Below the pieces are notes generated by a model. It had not been told where the DNA came from. It worked only from the letters and a program-made list of their open reading frames with translations, and did not search any database. Made by a program: the position numbers and the translations under genes. This document shows positions 1-8,420 of a stretch of 56,258 bases of DNA, in pieces; the stretch's first letter is position 1, and each line of letters opens with the position of its first letter. The stretch comes from Neorhodopirellula pilleata (lineage in GTDB: Bacteria > Planctomycetota > Planctomycetia > Pirellulales > Pirellulaceae), in NCBI RefSeq assembly GCF_007859915.1, contig NZ_SJPM01000023.1:1-56258 (forward strand), given 5' to 3'.

Positions 1-637
1 AAACAATCGCCAGCATCTCGATCAGGTCTTGACCTTCCGTAGTGCGGGCGAGGTCACAACCGTAGATCAATAGATTAGCTTGGGCGTCCAAGGCGTGTCC
101 CCATGCGGCGATGTCGCCGGCATACGACGGCGCCGAATCCACGGTCAGCTTCGTGTTGCCTAGGACGACGCCCGCGCCGTCGCCGTGAGAGAGTAAGTGA
201 ATCGCGTCGACGCCCGACATCGATGCCAGCGTTTGAGTGATCTGATCGATGCCGTTTTGCTCGGCTTCCAACTTCACGATCAGCCATTGAGTGTCGGCGT
301 TGCTGTCGCGAACGTTGGCGATCAATGTGTCGGCACCTTCAACGCCGGCGTCGACGAAGATGATTTCGATCGGCTTGGTGGCGTCGAGCTGTGAAACATC
401 CGGTAGATCGGACTGCTCCGTTGGTTCCGAAGATTCCGAGGCTTCGTCCTGAGGGGGCGTTGCTTCTCCAGCAATGGAGCCGACCGTGGCGGCTGCGGCC
501 TCCATCGCATCGATTTCGGCTTGCAGCATTTCCATCACGCCGGGATCGGGCACGATCGCCTCCATCGCTTCGTTGCCCTCGCCGGACAGAAGAATGCGAT
601 CCTCGAGTCGAAAAAAATGAAAGCTGCGTTTTGCCAC
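1..637 (-). CDS. Large secreted protein with DUF4347 domain (N-terminal part, runs off the window)
   Basis: Translation from a GTG at 637-635 stays open to base 1, giving about 212 residues of a longer protein. Residues 1-20 carry the planctomycete secreted-protein signature (RLEDRILLSG, a LEPR-xLL-like motif). Residues 21-90 are acidic and low in complexity. From about residue 100 the sequence matches DUF4347: it starts IEIIFVDAGVEGAD, then has IHLLSHGDGAG and LIYGCDLA. The conserved His and Cys in those two motifs resemble the dyad of clan CD (caspase-like) peptidases, and DUF4347 is thought to be related to them; cleavage activity here is inference. DUF4347 usually sits at the N-terminus of very large repeat-rich surface proteins. 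ATG-only gene calling would miss this gene. Confidence 0.8.
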   Translation of the reverse strand, partial: MAKRSFHFFRLEDRILLSGEGNEAMEAIVPDPGVMEMLQAEIDAMEAAAATVGSIAGEATPPQDEASESSEPTEQSDLPDVSQLDATKPIEIIFVDAGVEGADTLIANVRDSNADTQWLIVKLEAEQNGIDQITQTLASMSGVDAIHLLSHGDGAGVVLGNTKLTVDSAPSYAGDIAAWGHALDAQANLLIYGCDLARTTEGQDLIEMLAIV

Positions 638-928
638 CTAGATTACCTCATCCCTTTAAACGACCGAGTCGGGTGACAACTTGAGAGTCCAGCGAAACAG
701 CGGGGATTGGGTCGAGAATGACGGTCGCGTGTCGGGTAACGAATGTTCTACTAGTGACGCGCAAGAGTTGGACTTATAGGTGGATTCGGTATTGTCGTTG
801 CGATCCTCACCCCGCCGATGACGAAAAAGGAGCGGTGCGATCTTTTTGATCGTTGTGGTCCATTGAAAATCTGTCGATGAAGCAGGTGTTCATTGGAATA
901 GTTTTGGTCCAAACAGCAACGGGAAGGG
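638..928. other. Intergenic region between divergent genes
   Basis: 291 bases separate the divergently read DUF4347 gene and export locus A, so both promoters should lie here. A weak sigma-70-like pair facing locus A can be proposed at 768-773 (TTGGAC) and 790-795 (TATTGT) with a 16-base spacer. Agreement with consensus is poor. I see no coding sequence or repeat in it. Confidence 0.3.
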
Positions 929-3016
929 ATGCTACGCCCCAAGCTCTCTCGCCGATTTAACTTCTCGACACTCGCCCTTCGGCGTGTGCTGGATCGCGTC
1001 GTGTCGGGTTATCTGAACCGTTTTGTCTCGAAGACGACGTTTCTTAGGGGTGTGATTGTCATGAGTGCGTTGGTCGGAAGATGGGGCTGGGACGGGAATG
1101 CGGCCGAACCGCCTTGGCCTTCGGCCGACTTAGCAATATTTTTGAACTCTCAAATCGATCCGGAAGATTCACTTTCGCTCCCAGAGGAGTCGATCGCTAC
1201 GATTGAGCCGACTAGACCTGGGACGACGCCCGAACGGATGGTCGAGCCCTCGACGGGGCATTCAGCCGTATCGACGGTTGACGCATCGACTCAGTGGTGG
1301 TGGCAGTCGCATGTGCATGATTATTTGCTCGATACGCCTGACATGATTCAAGTCGACATCCCGACCTTGTTGACTAATACATTGCAGTCGAGCCCGCGGA
1401 TATCGGCGATCAGTCGCCGCACGTCGATCGCCTATGAACAAATCATCCAACAGCAAGCCGTTTTTGATCCGGCGATGTTGTTGGACACCGGATACGGACG
1501 TGTTAACGATCCGGTCGGAAGTACGTTAACGACGGGTGGTCCACCACGTTTGATTCAAGACTCCTTCTCGGCAACCGCCGGCATCCAAAAGCTCACTCAA
1601 TTGGGTACCCAAATCGATTTGAGTCAAGAAATTGGTACCCTGCAGAGCAACAGTGTCTTCTTTGATCCGGCTCATCAAGGCAATTCCCGCTTAAGTTTGT
1701 CGATCACTCAACCACTGATGGCGACGAGCGGTCGCGTTTACAATTTGCGTTTGGTCACTCAGGCGTCGATCGATAGTCGCATCGCGTGGCAACAGTTGCG
1801 TGTTGATTTGGAGAATCATCTGATCGAAACGTTGAGTGCGTTCTGGCGTCTCTATGAACGTCGGGCGCAATTAGTCCAACAGCGCGCATTAATCCAACGT
1901 GGCAAATTGCTGGCGCAGATGGTCACCGCTCGGGCGGATTTTGATTCGGGGCCGCTCCAGCAAGTTAAGATTACGCGACGATTGGCGAGCGATCGTGACC
2001 GATTGTTGGAACTCGAAGCCGAAGTGAATCGACTGCAAGTTCGTTTGAAAACATTGGTGGGAGATCCCGCCCTGACGGTTACCAATGACGCCTTGGAATT
2101 AATTCCTCTGGCTGATCCGAGTCTACCCTCTGAATCGTTCCATGTTCGCGATTGTGTGGTCCGAGGGCTCGAACATCGAGCCGATATCCTGGCCGCGACG
2201 CAGCAACTCTCCGCCGCTGGCTTGGAAGTCAGTATCACAAGTAACGAACTCATGCCACGGCTCAACGCGGTGATCGACGCTTATCTGGCCGGACTCAATG
2301 GCAGTAACAACATTGGTCAATCGTTGGTAGATCAGTATTCCGAAGGAGGGCCAGGGATTACTGCGGCGCTCACTTACAACTTGCCATGGGGTCGGCGTGC
2401 GGCGAAGAGTCGGCACCGCGAAGCTTGCTATCGATATCAACAACGCAGCGAGGAGCTGCGTGAAACGCTTTTGGTTGCCCGGCGTGAAATCGAATCGGCA
2501 TTGATTAAGTTGAAAGCGAGCGAAGCGTTACGAGAAAGTCGAGCGGCAACCTTGTCCGCGTCGGCCCGCGAAGAAGCCATCGCGACACGCCGGTGGGAAA
2601 CCTTGGCCGGAGATGGCGGTCCGATGGCTTTGGTTCTTGAAGATCTGCTCGAAACGCAAAAGCGTCGCACCGATGCCGAGCAAAGCTACGTGTCGGCCCA
2701 AATCAACTACGTCTTGGATTTAGTCGCATTGCAACAAGCGATGGGGACGTTCCTGATTCGTGAGGGGATTGAACCAGTTCGCGGATCAAGCACGTCGATG
2801 GTCGAGGTGATTCAAACCGCGCCCATTCGCGAAGACAATTATCCAATGGAAGTATGGGTGAACGAACGCTCGGAAAGGATGCCTATTTCCTCACCTGCGC
2901 CCTTTAACCCCGCTTCCGATCAATCCCCGCTGGGAATCCGACCTTCGCTGGGAATCGCCTCCGAATCGGGGCTCCTTGAATTCGAGCCCGCCGCCGACCT
3001 TAACGAGGGAGAATGA
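929..3016 (+). CDS. TolC-like outer membrane efflux protein (export locus A)
   Basis: A 695-residue protein of the outer-membrane efflux (OEP/TolC) family. The family forms trimeric channels through the outer membrane and periplasm and docks on HlyD-type adaptors. After a basic N-terminus and short hydrophobic stretch (residues 40-60) come about 100 low-complexity residues. The body has the two OEP halves: long amphipathic helices (for example residues 295-375 and 500-610) and strand segments such as LSLSITQPLM and AALTYNLPWGRRA. Family members are usually 420-500 residues; the extra length is the N-terminal linker and a C-terminal tail of about 80 residues. GGGAAGGG precedes the ATG at 929 but is very close to it, so the start is uncertain (1061 is an alternative). 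The stop at 3014-3016 lies three bases before the next ATG, which indicates an operon. Confidence 0.82.
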   Translation: MLRPKLSRRFNFSTLALRRVLDRVVSGYLNRFVSKTTFLRGVIVMSALVGRWGWDGNAAEPPWPSADLAIFLNSQIDPEDSLSLPEESIATIEPTRPGTTPERMVEPSTGHSAVSTVDASTQWWWQSHVHDYLLDTPDMIQVDIPTLLTNTLQSSPRISAISRRTSIAYEQIIQQQAVFDPAMLLDTGYGRVNDPVGSTLTTGGPPRLIQDSFSATAGIQKLTQLGTQIDLSQEIGTLQSNSVFFDPAHQGNSRLSLSITQPLMATSGRVYNLRLVTQASIDSRIAWQQLRVDLENHLIETLSAFWRLYERRAQLVQQRALIQRGKLLAQMVTARADFDSGPLQQVKITRRLASDRDRLLELEAEVNRLQVRLKTLVGDPALTVTNDALELIPLADPSLPSESFHVRDCVVRGLEHRADILAATQQLSAAGLEVSITSNELMPRLNAVIDAYLAGLNGSNNIGQSLVDQYSEGGPGITAALTYNLPWGRRAAKSRHREACYRYQQRSEELRETLLVARREIESALIKLKASEALRESRAATLSASAREEAIATRRWETLAGDGGPMALVLEDLLETQKRRTDAEQSYVSAQINYVLDLVALQQAMGTFLIREGIEPVRGSSTSMVEVIQTAPIREDNYPMEVWVNERSERMPISSPAPFNPASDQSPLGIRPSLGIASESGLLEFEPAADLNEGE

Positions 3017-3019
3017 TTG

Positions 3020-3994
3020 ATGAGTCGCCTAATACGCTCGAATCCGATTCAACGAAACCGATCACGAGATTTTCGTGTGATTGTCTTGCTATTTTTTGTG
3101 ACACTGGGCGGATCGATTCCGGCCCGGTCTTCGATGGCACAAACATCAACGTCCCAATCTTCGAGCGTTGTGCTATCCAATGTGGCGCAAGGCAACGTTC
3201 CGCCGGTCGACACCAACGTGAGCTACGAGGGATTCTCCGAAGCGATCCAGGACGTGAACCTGAGCACGGAAGAGGTCGGTCAATTGGTCGATGTTCCGGT
3301 CACTTTGGGCCAACTTGTTCGCAAGGGAGACGTCATCGCTCAGCTCGATGATCGGCTGGACCGGGCATCGGTGGAGGTATCGCGGATGCAGGCCAGCATG
3401 GAAGGCGAAATCCGGGCAGCCCTTGCGACTCGTCAAATGCAGCAGTTTCGTGTCGAGCAACTCAGTCAACTGCGAGACGACCAGATGGCGGGCGTAGACG
3501 AATTACGACGTGCCCAAACAGAGCTCGCGATCAGCGAAGCAAGACTCTTGGTCGCCCAGGAACAGCAGCGATTACGCCAGGTCGAACTCGAACGACTCGA
3601 GCTACAAATTGAACGCCGAAAATTGCGGGCGCCTTTCGATGGTCTGGTCGCGGAAAAAAGTTTGGATGCTGGCGAGGCCGTGACGCCGACGAACCTAGTC
3701 GTCATTCGATTGGTGCGAGTGGACAAGTTAATCGGGGTATTCAACGTTCCCGCCGAGCGATCCTTTGCCATGAAGCCCGGACTAGCTACTCAAGTCTACT
3801 TTCGTGCGGCGCGTGAAACCGTCGATGGTGTGATTGATTCAATTTCGCCGGTGATCAACGGAGAGAGTGGAACCGTTCAGGTTCGCGTTCGAATCGATAA
3901 TCAAGATGGGAAACTGCGTCCGGGGGATCGATGCTCGATGCGAGTTTCTCCGGTGCAGCAGATAACCCAACGGGAGAAACGATTGCAACGTTGA
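3020..3994 (+). CDS. Periplasmic adaptor protein, HlyD/RND membrane-fusion family (locus A)
   Basis: A 324-residue membrane-fusion protein with an N-terminal signal peptide or anchor (residues 18-42, ending near MAQT). A biotinyl-lipoyl half-motif follows (VPVTLGQLVRKGDVIAQLDD), then a coiled-coil hairpin (about residues 105-195), the second lipoyl half (LRAPFDGLVAEKSLDAGE), and a beta-barrel region ending LRPGDRCSMRV. Family members link an inner-membrane transporter to a TolC channel. I chose the ATG at 3020 because GAGGGAG lies about 8 bases upstream. It is tightly coupled to the TolC-like gene. A foldback repeat separates it from the next adaptor gene. Confidence 0.85.
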   Translation: MSRLIRSNPIQRNRSRDFRVIVLLFFVTLGGSIPARSSMAQTSTSQSSSVVLSNVAQGNVPPVDTNVSYEGFSEAIQDVNLSTEEVGQLVDVPVTLGQLVRKGDVIAQLDDRLDRASVEVSRMQASMEGEIRAALATRQMQQFRVEQLSQLRDDQMAGVDELRRAQTELAISEARLLVAQEQQRLRQVELERLELQIERRKLRAPFDGLVAEKSLDAGEAVTPTNLVVIRLVRVDKLIGVFNVPAERSFAMKPGLATQVYFRAARETVDGVIDSISPVINGESGTVQVRVRIDNQDGKLRPGDRCSMRVSPVQQITQREKRLQR

Positions 3995-4029
3995 TGGGTG
4001 TTTTGCGAAGGTAACAAAATGGCTGCCTA

Positions 4030-4313
4030 GTGGCATCGGCTTGGAGACTATTATTACCCCACATCGTTTTTGACCCCCACGAGCTCGTCTCGTGGGTGAA
4101 TAAGGTTCGCAAGCTAGACAACGACGCCCTCCCAACCTTCCGATTTTCACTTGTGCTCGCCGCTTGAAGCGGCGAGCACAAGTGAAAATCGGAAGGTTGG
4201 GGGAATTGCGGCTCGTGTCTAGCTTGCCAACCTCGGCTTCCTGCCAGACGAGCTGGCAGGGGAGCAATACATGAGGACTTGTGGGGTATAAAAAGGCTGA
4301 AAGCCTATGCCAC
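4030..4313. repeat. Long foldback (MITE-like) element inside export locus A
   Basis: The core is a perfect inverted repeat with 35-base arms at 4131-4165 and 4167-4201 around a single base (4166). Weaker arms extend outward: GCAAGCTAGACA near 4109 pairs with its complement near 4210, CGAGCTCGTCT pairs with AGACGAGCT, and GTGGCATCGGCTT (4030-4042) pairs with AAGCCTATGCCAC (4301-4313). The whole block is therefore one imperfect palindrome of about 284 bp filling most of the 382-bp gap between the two adaptor genes. No ORF of note lies inside. It may act as a strong RNA hairpin between operon genes. Confidence 0.8.
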
Positions 4314-4376
4314 ATGTTGTTCACGCGAAGGTAATGAGATGAATCACGAAGATGGAATGTCCCGACGGAAGTCGTA

Positions 4377-5879
4377 ATGAATTTGACCGAAATCACAACA
4401 ACGAATGATCAAGCGAGTGGATCGGCTTTTCCCGATACACCCGCGGCAAACCGCGTATCCGCTGCGGTCGCTGCATCGCCATGGACATCGGACAGCAAGC
4501 GAGTGAAGGAGATTCAATCCGTTCATCGCACATGGCAGTCGCTGTTGACGGTGATCGCAAAGGCACCAGATCGAGCAGTGGCAGCCGAATCGTTCGTCAA
4601 GCAATTATCTCTCGAATTACCCGATCACACGATTCGGTTGGGCTGGGCGATCGAGCGGCTCGGATCCACACCGACGACGGGTTGGAAATTGGATCGCCTG
4701 TTCGATTCCCGTTTAGGTTGGCTCGGTAAAGACAACTCGGTGTATCAATCCCTAGCGGTGGGATTTGCCAAGGTACACGAAGAGGCATCGCCAGAGGGAA
4801 TGACGGACCGTGGCTTGGCGAGTGTCCGCCGGGAGTCCGCCAATTGGTTGTTTGAACTGCGAGAGAATGCGCAGGCGAGTAACCGAGCGCTGGTTTGGAT
4901 TCGACCGCCCCAGTCGGACGAAGAGACCTTGTCGAGTTTTGAGAAAAACCTCCCCGAGGACGTTCTCCAGACCACCGCAGCGGTTTTTTTCAGTCGACCG
5001 GTCAGCGGACGATGGGAGCAATTTTCCAGGCGTGTTCGGCGTTGGTGGTCGCGACGGGCGAGCATCGGAATCGGGACGCTGTTGTTGCTGGCGATCTCCT
5101 GCATTCCCACGGCGTATTCGATCGATGCCAGGGCCACCGTCACGGCGATGAATTCCCGCCGTGTGGCCGCGCCAATCGATGCCACCTTGTTGACCGTTCA
5201 CAAGCGACCCGGTGACCTGGTTGTTATCGGTGAACCATTATTTGAACTCGACGGACGACCATTGCGGATTGAACTGGAGGCATTGACTGCAGAAATCGAG
5301 GAAGCGAGCAAAGACGAAGACATCTCGCTCGCCAACGGGGAGATTGCTAAGGCCCAACTGGCCGGATTACGTCGACAATCATTGTCGCGTCGTCGTGACT
5401 TGATTGTCGATCGAATGGACAAGTTGATCGTAACAAGTCCGATCGATGGGATCGTCATCCAAGGTGACTGGCAACATTCGCTCGGCACACCGATGGAGAT
5501 CGGACAGACTTTGTTGGAGATCGCACCAAGCGATAGCGTTGAAGTCGAATTGGAAATCCCCGAAGTGGAAATCGGCTATGTCGACGCCGATGCGGACGTG
5601 AAGCTATGGTTCCCGGCCGTCGGGGATTTGGATTTCCGCACCAACGTTCAGACCGTCTATCCCTCGGCTACGATTCGTAATGATGAAAACGTCTTCATCG
5701 CCAAGACGCCCATGCCTAGCGGGGAAGCGACACGCGGCGGAAATGCGAGTGGCGAGTCGGTGACACCTTTGCGGGTCGGAATGCAAGGGGAAGCGACCGT
5801 GGTCGGACCAATGCGGCCTTGGATTTGGAAATGGGTGCGACTGCCGATCCGACGATTGGGTTGGGTGATCGGATGGTAG
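4377..5879 (+). CDS. HlyD-family adaptor with GAF-like cytoplasmic N-terminal domain (locus A)
   Basis: A 500-residue protein. Residues 40-210 form a soluble region whose helix-strand pattern (for example LELPDHTIRLGWAIERLG and SNRALVWIRPP) resembles a degenerate GAF domain; this call is tentative. One transmembrane helix follows (about 226-247, GIGTLLLLAISCIPTAYSI). Then comes a HlyD region: lipoyl half VHKRPGDLVVIGEPLFELDG, a short coiled coil, second half LIVTSPIDGIVIQGDW, and a beta-barrel domain ending LRVGMQGEATVVGP. The topology predicts a cytoplasmic sensor and a periplasmic adaptor. GGAAG at 4367-4371 is a good ribosome site for the ATG. The gene ends GW-stop, overlapping the next gene's ATG (ATGGTAG), exactly as in locus B. 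Confidence 0.75.
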   Translation: MNLTEITTTNDQASGSAFPDTPAANRVSAAVAASPWTSDSKRVKEIQSVHRTWQSLLTVIAKAPDRAVAAESFVKQLSLELPDHTIRLGWAIERLGSTPTTGWKLDRLFDSRLGWLGKDNSVYQSLAVGFAKVHEEASPEGMTDRGLASVRRESANWLFELRENAQASNRALVWIRPPQSDEETLSSFEKNLPEDVLQTTAAVFFSRPVSGRWEQFSRRVRRWWSRRASIGIGTLLLLAISCIPTAYSIDARATVTAMNSRRVAAPIDATLLTVHKRPGDLVVIGEPLFELDGRPLRIELEALTAEIEEASKDEDISLANGEIAKAQLAGLRRQSLSRRRDLIVDRMDKLIVTSPIDGIVIQGDWQHSLGTPMEIGQTLLEIAPSDSVEVELEIPEVEIGYVDADADVKLWFPAVGDLDFRTNVQTVYPSATIRNDENVFIAKTPMPSGEATRGGNASGESVTPLRVGMQGEATVVGPMRPWIWKWVRLPIRRLGWVIGW

Positions 5880-8299
5880 AGAAACAGGTGCAAGGGCCAC
5901 AGGATCAAGGGTCACAGGATGACAGGAAGACAGGTGAAGACAAGGGAACGGGTGATGGAGTGGCGGATCGCTTGACTTGGTCCGTTTTGAATTTGCCTGC
6001 CGAGGTTCCCGTTGCTGCGGTATCCGTTGCCAAGGATCCAGTTGTCGAAGATATCTTTGCCGAGGATCTTGTTGCCGAGGGCGAGAGCGACTTGGCGAAG
6101 GAAGCCGTAGAGCCGCATGAGATGACTGTTGTTCCTGAATCGGTATCGTTTGCCGATGCTGCGGACGGCGCTAAAGCTCCTGTCGTGCGGATTGACGAGG
6201 ATGTCGAGTTCACGCCGGTGCAGGTAGCCGGCGTTTCCTTGGTACGTTGCGTTCACCGAGGGACCGGCCAGCACTATCAGTTCGGCGCTGCGGAATACCA
6301 TGTCGCCATGATGCTCGACGGCACCCGCAACGTTTCGCAGATCGTCGCCGAGGCGCACGATTCCGGCTTGGATTGGACTTCGCAAGACGTCGCCGAGTTC
6401 ATCGGCGTCTTGATCTCGCAAAAGATCGCCACCACATCCACACCCGCAACGCCCCCCCCCGCCGAAAAGGTGTTGGACCCCTTTTTTTCGTCCGCCATGG
6501 CGTTCATCGGGAAAACGTGCAGTTTTGCGATCAGTTTGCGGTTCCCGTTGGCACACGCCGACCCGATCGCTCGCCGCGTCACGCCTTGGTTGCGGCCGAT
6601 GTTGTCACGGCGGGGTAGTTTGATCGTCAGCGTGATGATCGCGATAACGCTCTTTTTTGCATGGGTTCAGCGCGATCGGTTGGCTGCCGAGTTGATGCGT
6701 ATCTTTGATTCGAAGCAGTGGTGGGTGGCACTGGTCGGTTGGGCGGTTTTGAAGTTTATCCATGAAACCGGACACGCTTGTGTAGCCCGGCATTTAGGAG
6801 TTCGGTGTGGTCGCGCCGGCGTGATGTTTTTCATGTTCGCGCCGATGGCTTACGTGGACGTGACGGAAGCGTGGAAACTACCTCGTCGCACCGCACGGAT
6901 GGCGATCGCGATGGGCGGCGTGTATTTCGAGCTGATCTGTGCGTCGCTTGCATTATGGGTTTGGTGGTGGTGCGAAGGCAGCCAGGTCGGCCACGTGGCA
7001 GCTCAGATATTTTTCCTTGCCGGACCGGCGACCCTGTTGGTGAATGCCAACCCGCTGTTGCGTTTGGACGGATACTATGTCCTTTCGGACCTCGTCGACG
7101 TGCCGAATCTGCGTGAGCAGGGCCGGCGATTGTTTGGCGGCGCGGTTGAACGTCGTTTGTTCGGGATGATCGCACCGAAGACTCACTTGAACGGATGGCG
7201 TCGCTCGTTTGCGGCTTACCACGCGGCGGCCTCGGTTGTTTTCCAATTCGTATGGATGGGCGGGTTGGTCATCGTCGTTTCGATGTGGGCCGGGCCGTTG
7301 GGGTTGTTGATCGCAGGTAGTGCGGTGTTTTTGTGGACGGTCATCCCGACGACCCGTTGGTTCATCAAGGTTTGGAACTATACGGAATTGAGCGAAGAGT
7401 TTTCCATCGGATCGCACCGGCGGCGGTTCCTTTGGGTGACGCTGACCGTGTTGGCCGTGTTGCAGTTTTTAATCACGTTGCCGTCACCGTTGATCGTGAG
7501 TGTCCCCGTCGTGGTCCGCTTTGCCAACGACCAGATTCTACGGGCACCGGCGAGCGGATTCGTTCAACAGGTCTACTTCCAATCCGGCGACCAAGTGCGT
7601 CAAGGTGAAGTGATCGTGCAGCTCCGAGATGATGAATTGGCGGTCCGGCGTGATGAGATTCGCTTGGAGCTCGAAAGCGAAGCGATTCAGTGGCAACTCA
7701 ACGAACGACAAGACGCACTCGGATTAGCCGAGGCGTCACAACGGCGTAGCGAAAGCCTGCGACGTAAGCTGTCCGAAATCGAAGAGCAGATCGAAGCGAT
7801 GCGAATCAAAGCCATCGAAGATGGCGAGATCTTAACGCCGATGCTTGAAAAACTTCATGAAGCCTTCGTCGTTCATGGGCAGGAACTCGTGCAAACGGGA
7901 AACCGTAATCGCAAAGAACTGTTGATTTCGATCGGCGAAGACCAGATGGACACATACAACGTCGCGGTCCAACAGGGGCATCGACTGCGTGTTTGTTTCC
8001 GTGGCGGGCAATGGCTCGATGTGGTTCCCTCGGAGATGCTGCCGCGGGCTTCTCGTGAAGTTCCGCATCCGGCGATGTCGGCGACGGCGGGCGGACCGTT
8101 GGCGGTGTCGCCGACGCATTCCGACTCGGTCCAAGGCCGTGAACAACCAGGAATCGAGCTGATCGCACCGAGATTCGAAGCCGTTGTCCCGCTGTCCCCC
8201 GGCCTGTCCGACTCGGTCCGGTGCGGTGAACTCGGCGAGATGGCATTGCAAGACAAACGAAGTCTCGCTCATCGCTTCTGGATCTGGCTGGGCGGGTAG
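5873..8299 (+). CDS. PqqD-like/M50 metallopeptidase/HlyD fusion membrane protein (locus A)
   Basis: Residues 1-115 are acidic and low in complexity. Residues 120-190 resemble a PqqD-like peptide-binding winged helix (HYQFGAAEYHVAMMLDGTRN). Several transmembrane helices follow from about residue 240 to 545. They carry both M50 (site-2 protease) motifs: HETGH at 297-301 and NPLLRLDGYY with the third metal ligand Asp399. After the last helix a lipoyl/HlyD segment (LRAPASGFVQQVYFQSGDQV) and coiled coil place a periplasmic adaptor arm on the same chain. I prefer the ATG at 5873, which overlaps the previous stop; in-frame starts exist at 5819 and 5831. The motifs are intact, so proteolysis is plausible, but the substrate is unknown. 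No ABC, RND or MFS pump is encoded nearby. Confidence 0.8.
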   Translation: MVEKQVQGPQDQGSQDDRKTGEDKGTGDGVADRLTWSVLNLPAEVPVAAVSVAKDPVVEDIFAEDLVAEGESDLAKEAVEPHEMTVVPESVSFADAADGAKAPVVRIDEDVEFTPVQVAGVSLVRCVHRGTGQHYQFGAAEYHVAMMLDGTRNVSQIVAEAHDSGLDWTSQDVAEFIGVLISQKIATTSTPATPPPAEKVLDPFFSSAMAFIGKTCSFAISLRFPLAHADPIARRVTPWLRPMLSRRGSLIVSVMIAITLFFAWVQRDRLAAELMRIFDSKQWWVALVGWAVLKFIHETGHACVARHLGVRCGRAGVMFFMFAPMAYVDVTEAWKLPRRTARMAIAMGGVYFELICASLALWVWWWCEGSQVGHVAAQIFFLAGPATLLVNANPLLRLDGYYVLSDLVDVPNLREQGRRLFGGAVERRLFGMIAPKTHLNGWRRSFAAYHAAASVVFQFVWMGGLVIVVSMWAGPLGLLIAGSAVFLWTVIPTTRWFIKVWNYTELSEEFSIGSHRRRFLWVTLTVLAVLQFLITLPSPLIVSVPVVVRFANDQILRAPASGFVQQVYFQSGDQVRQGEVIVQLRDDELAVRRDEIRLELESEAIQWQLNERQDALGLAEASQRRSESLRRKLSEIEEQIEAMRIKAIEDGEILTPMLEKLHEAFVVHGQELVQTGNRNRKELLISIGEDQMDTYNVAVQQGHRLRVCFRGGQWLDVVPSEMLPRASREVPHPAMSATAGGPLAVSPTHSDSVQGREQPGIELIAPRFEAVVPLSPGLSDSVRCGELGEMALQDKRSLAHRFWIWLGG

Positions 8300-8420
8300 C
8301 GGGAGACACGAGAACGGAAAACCCATGGGTGACGCCTTTCGCCGAGCCACTTGATTGCGCAAAATGTCGGCTCCGATTTCGTTTGCGACGTGATCCATTT
8401 CCCCACTGAAGGAGTTGTCC

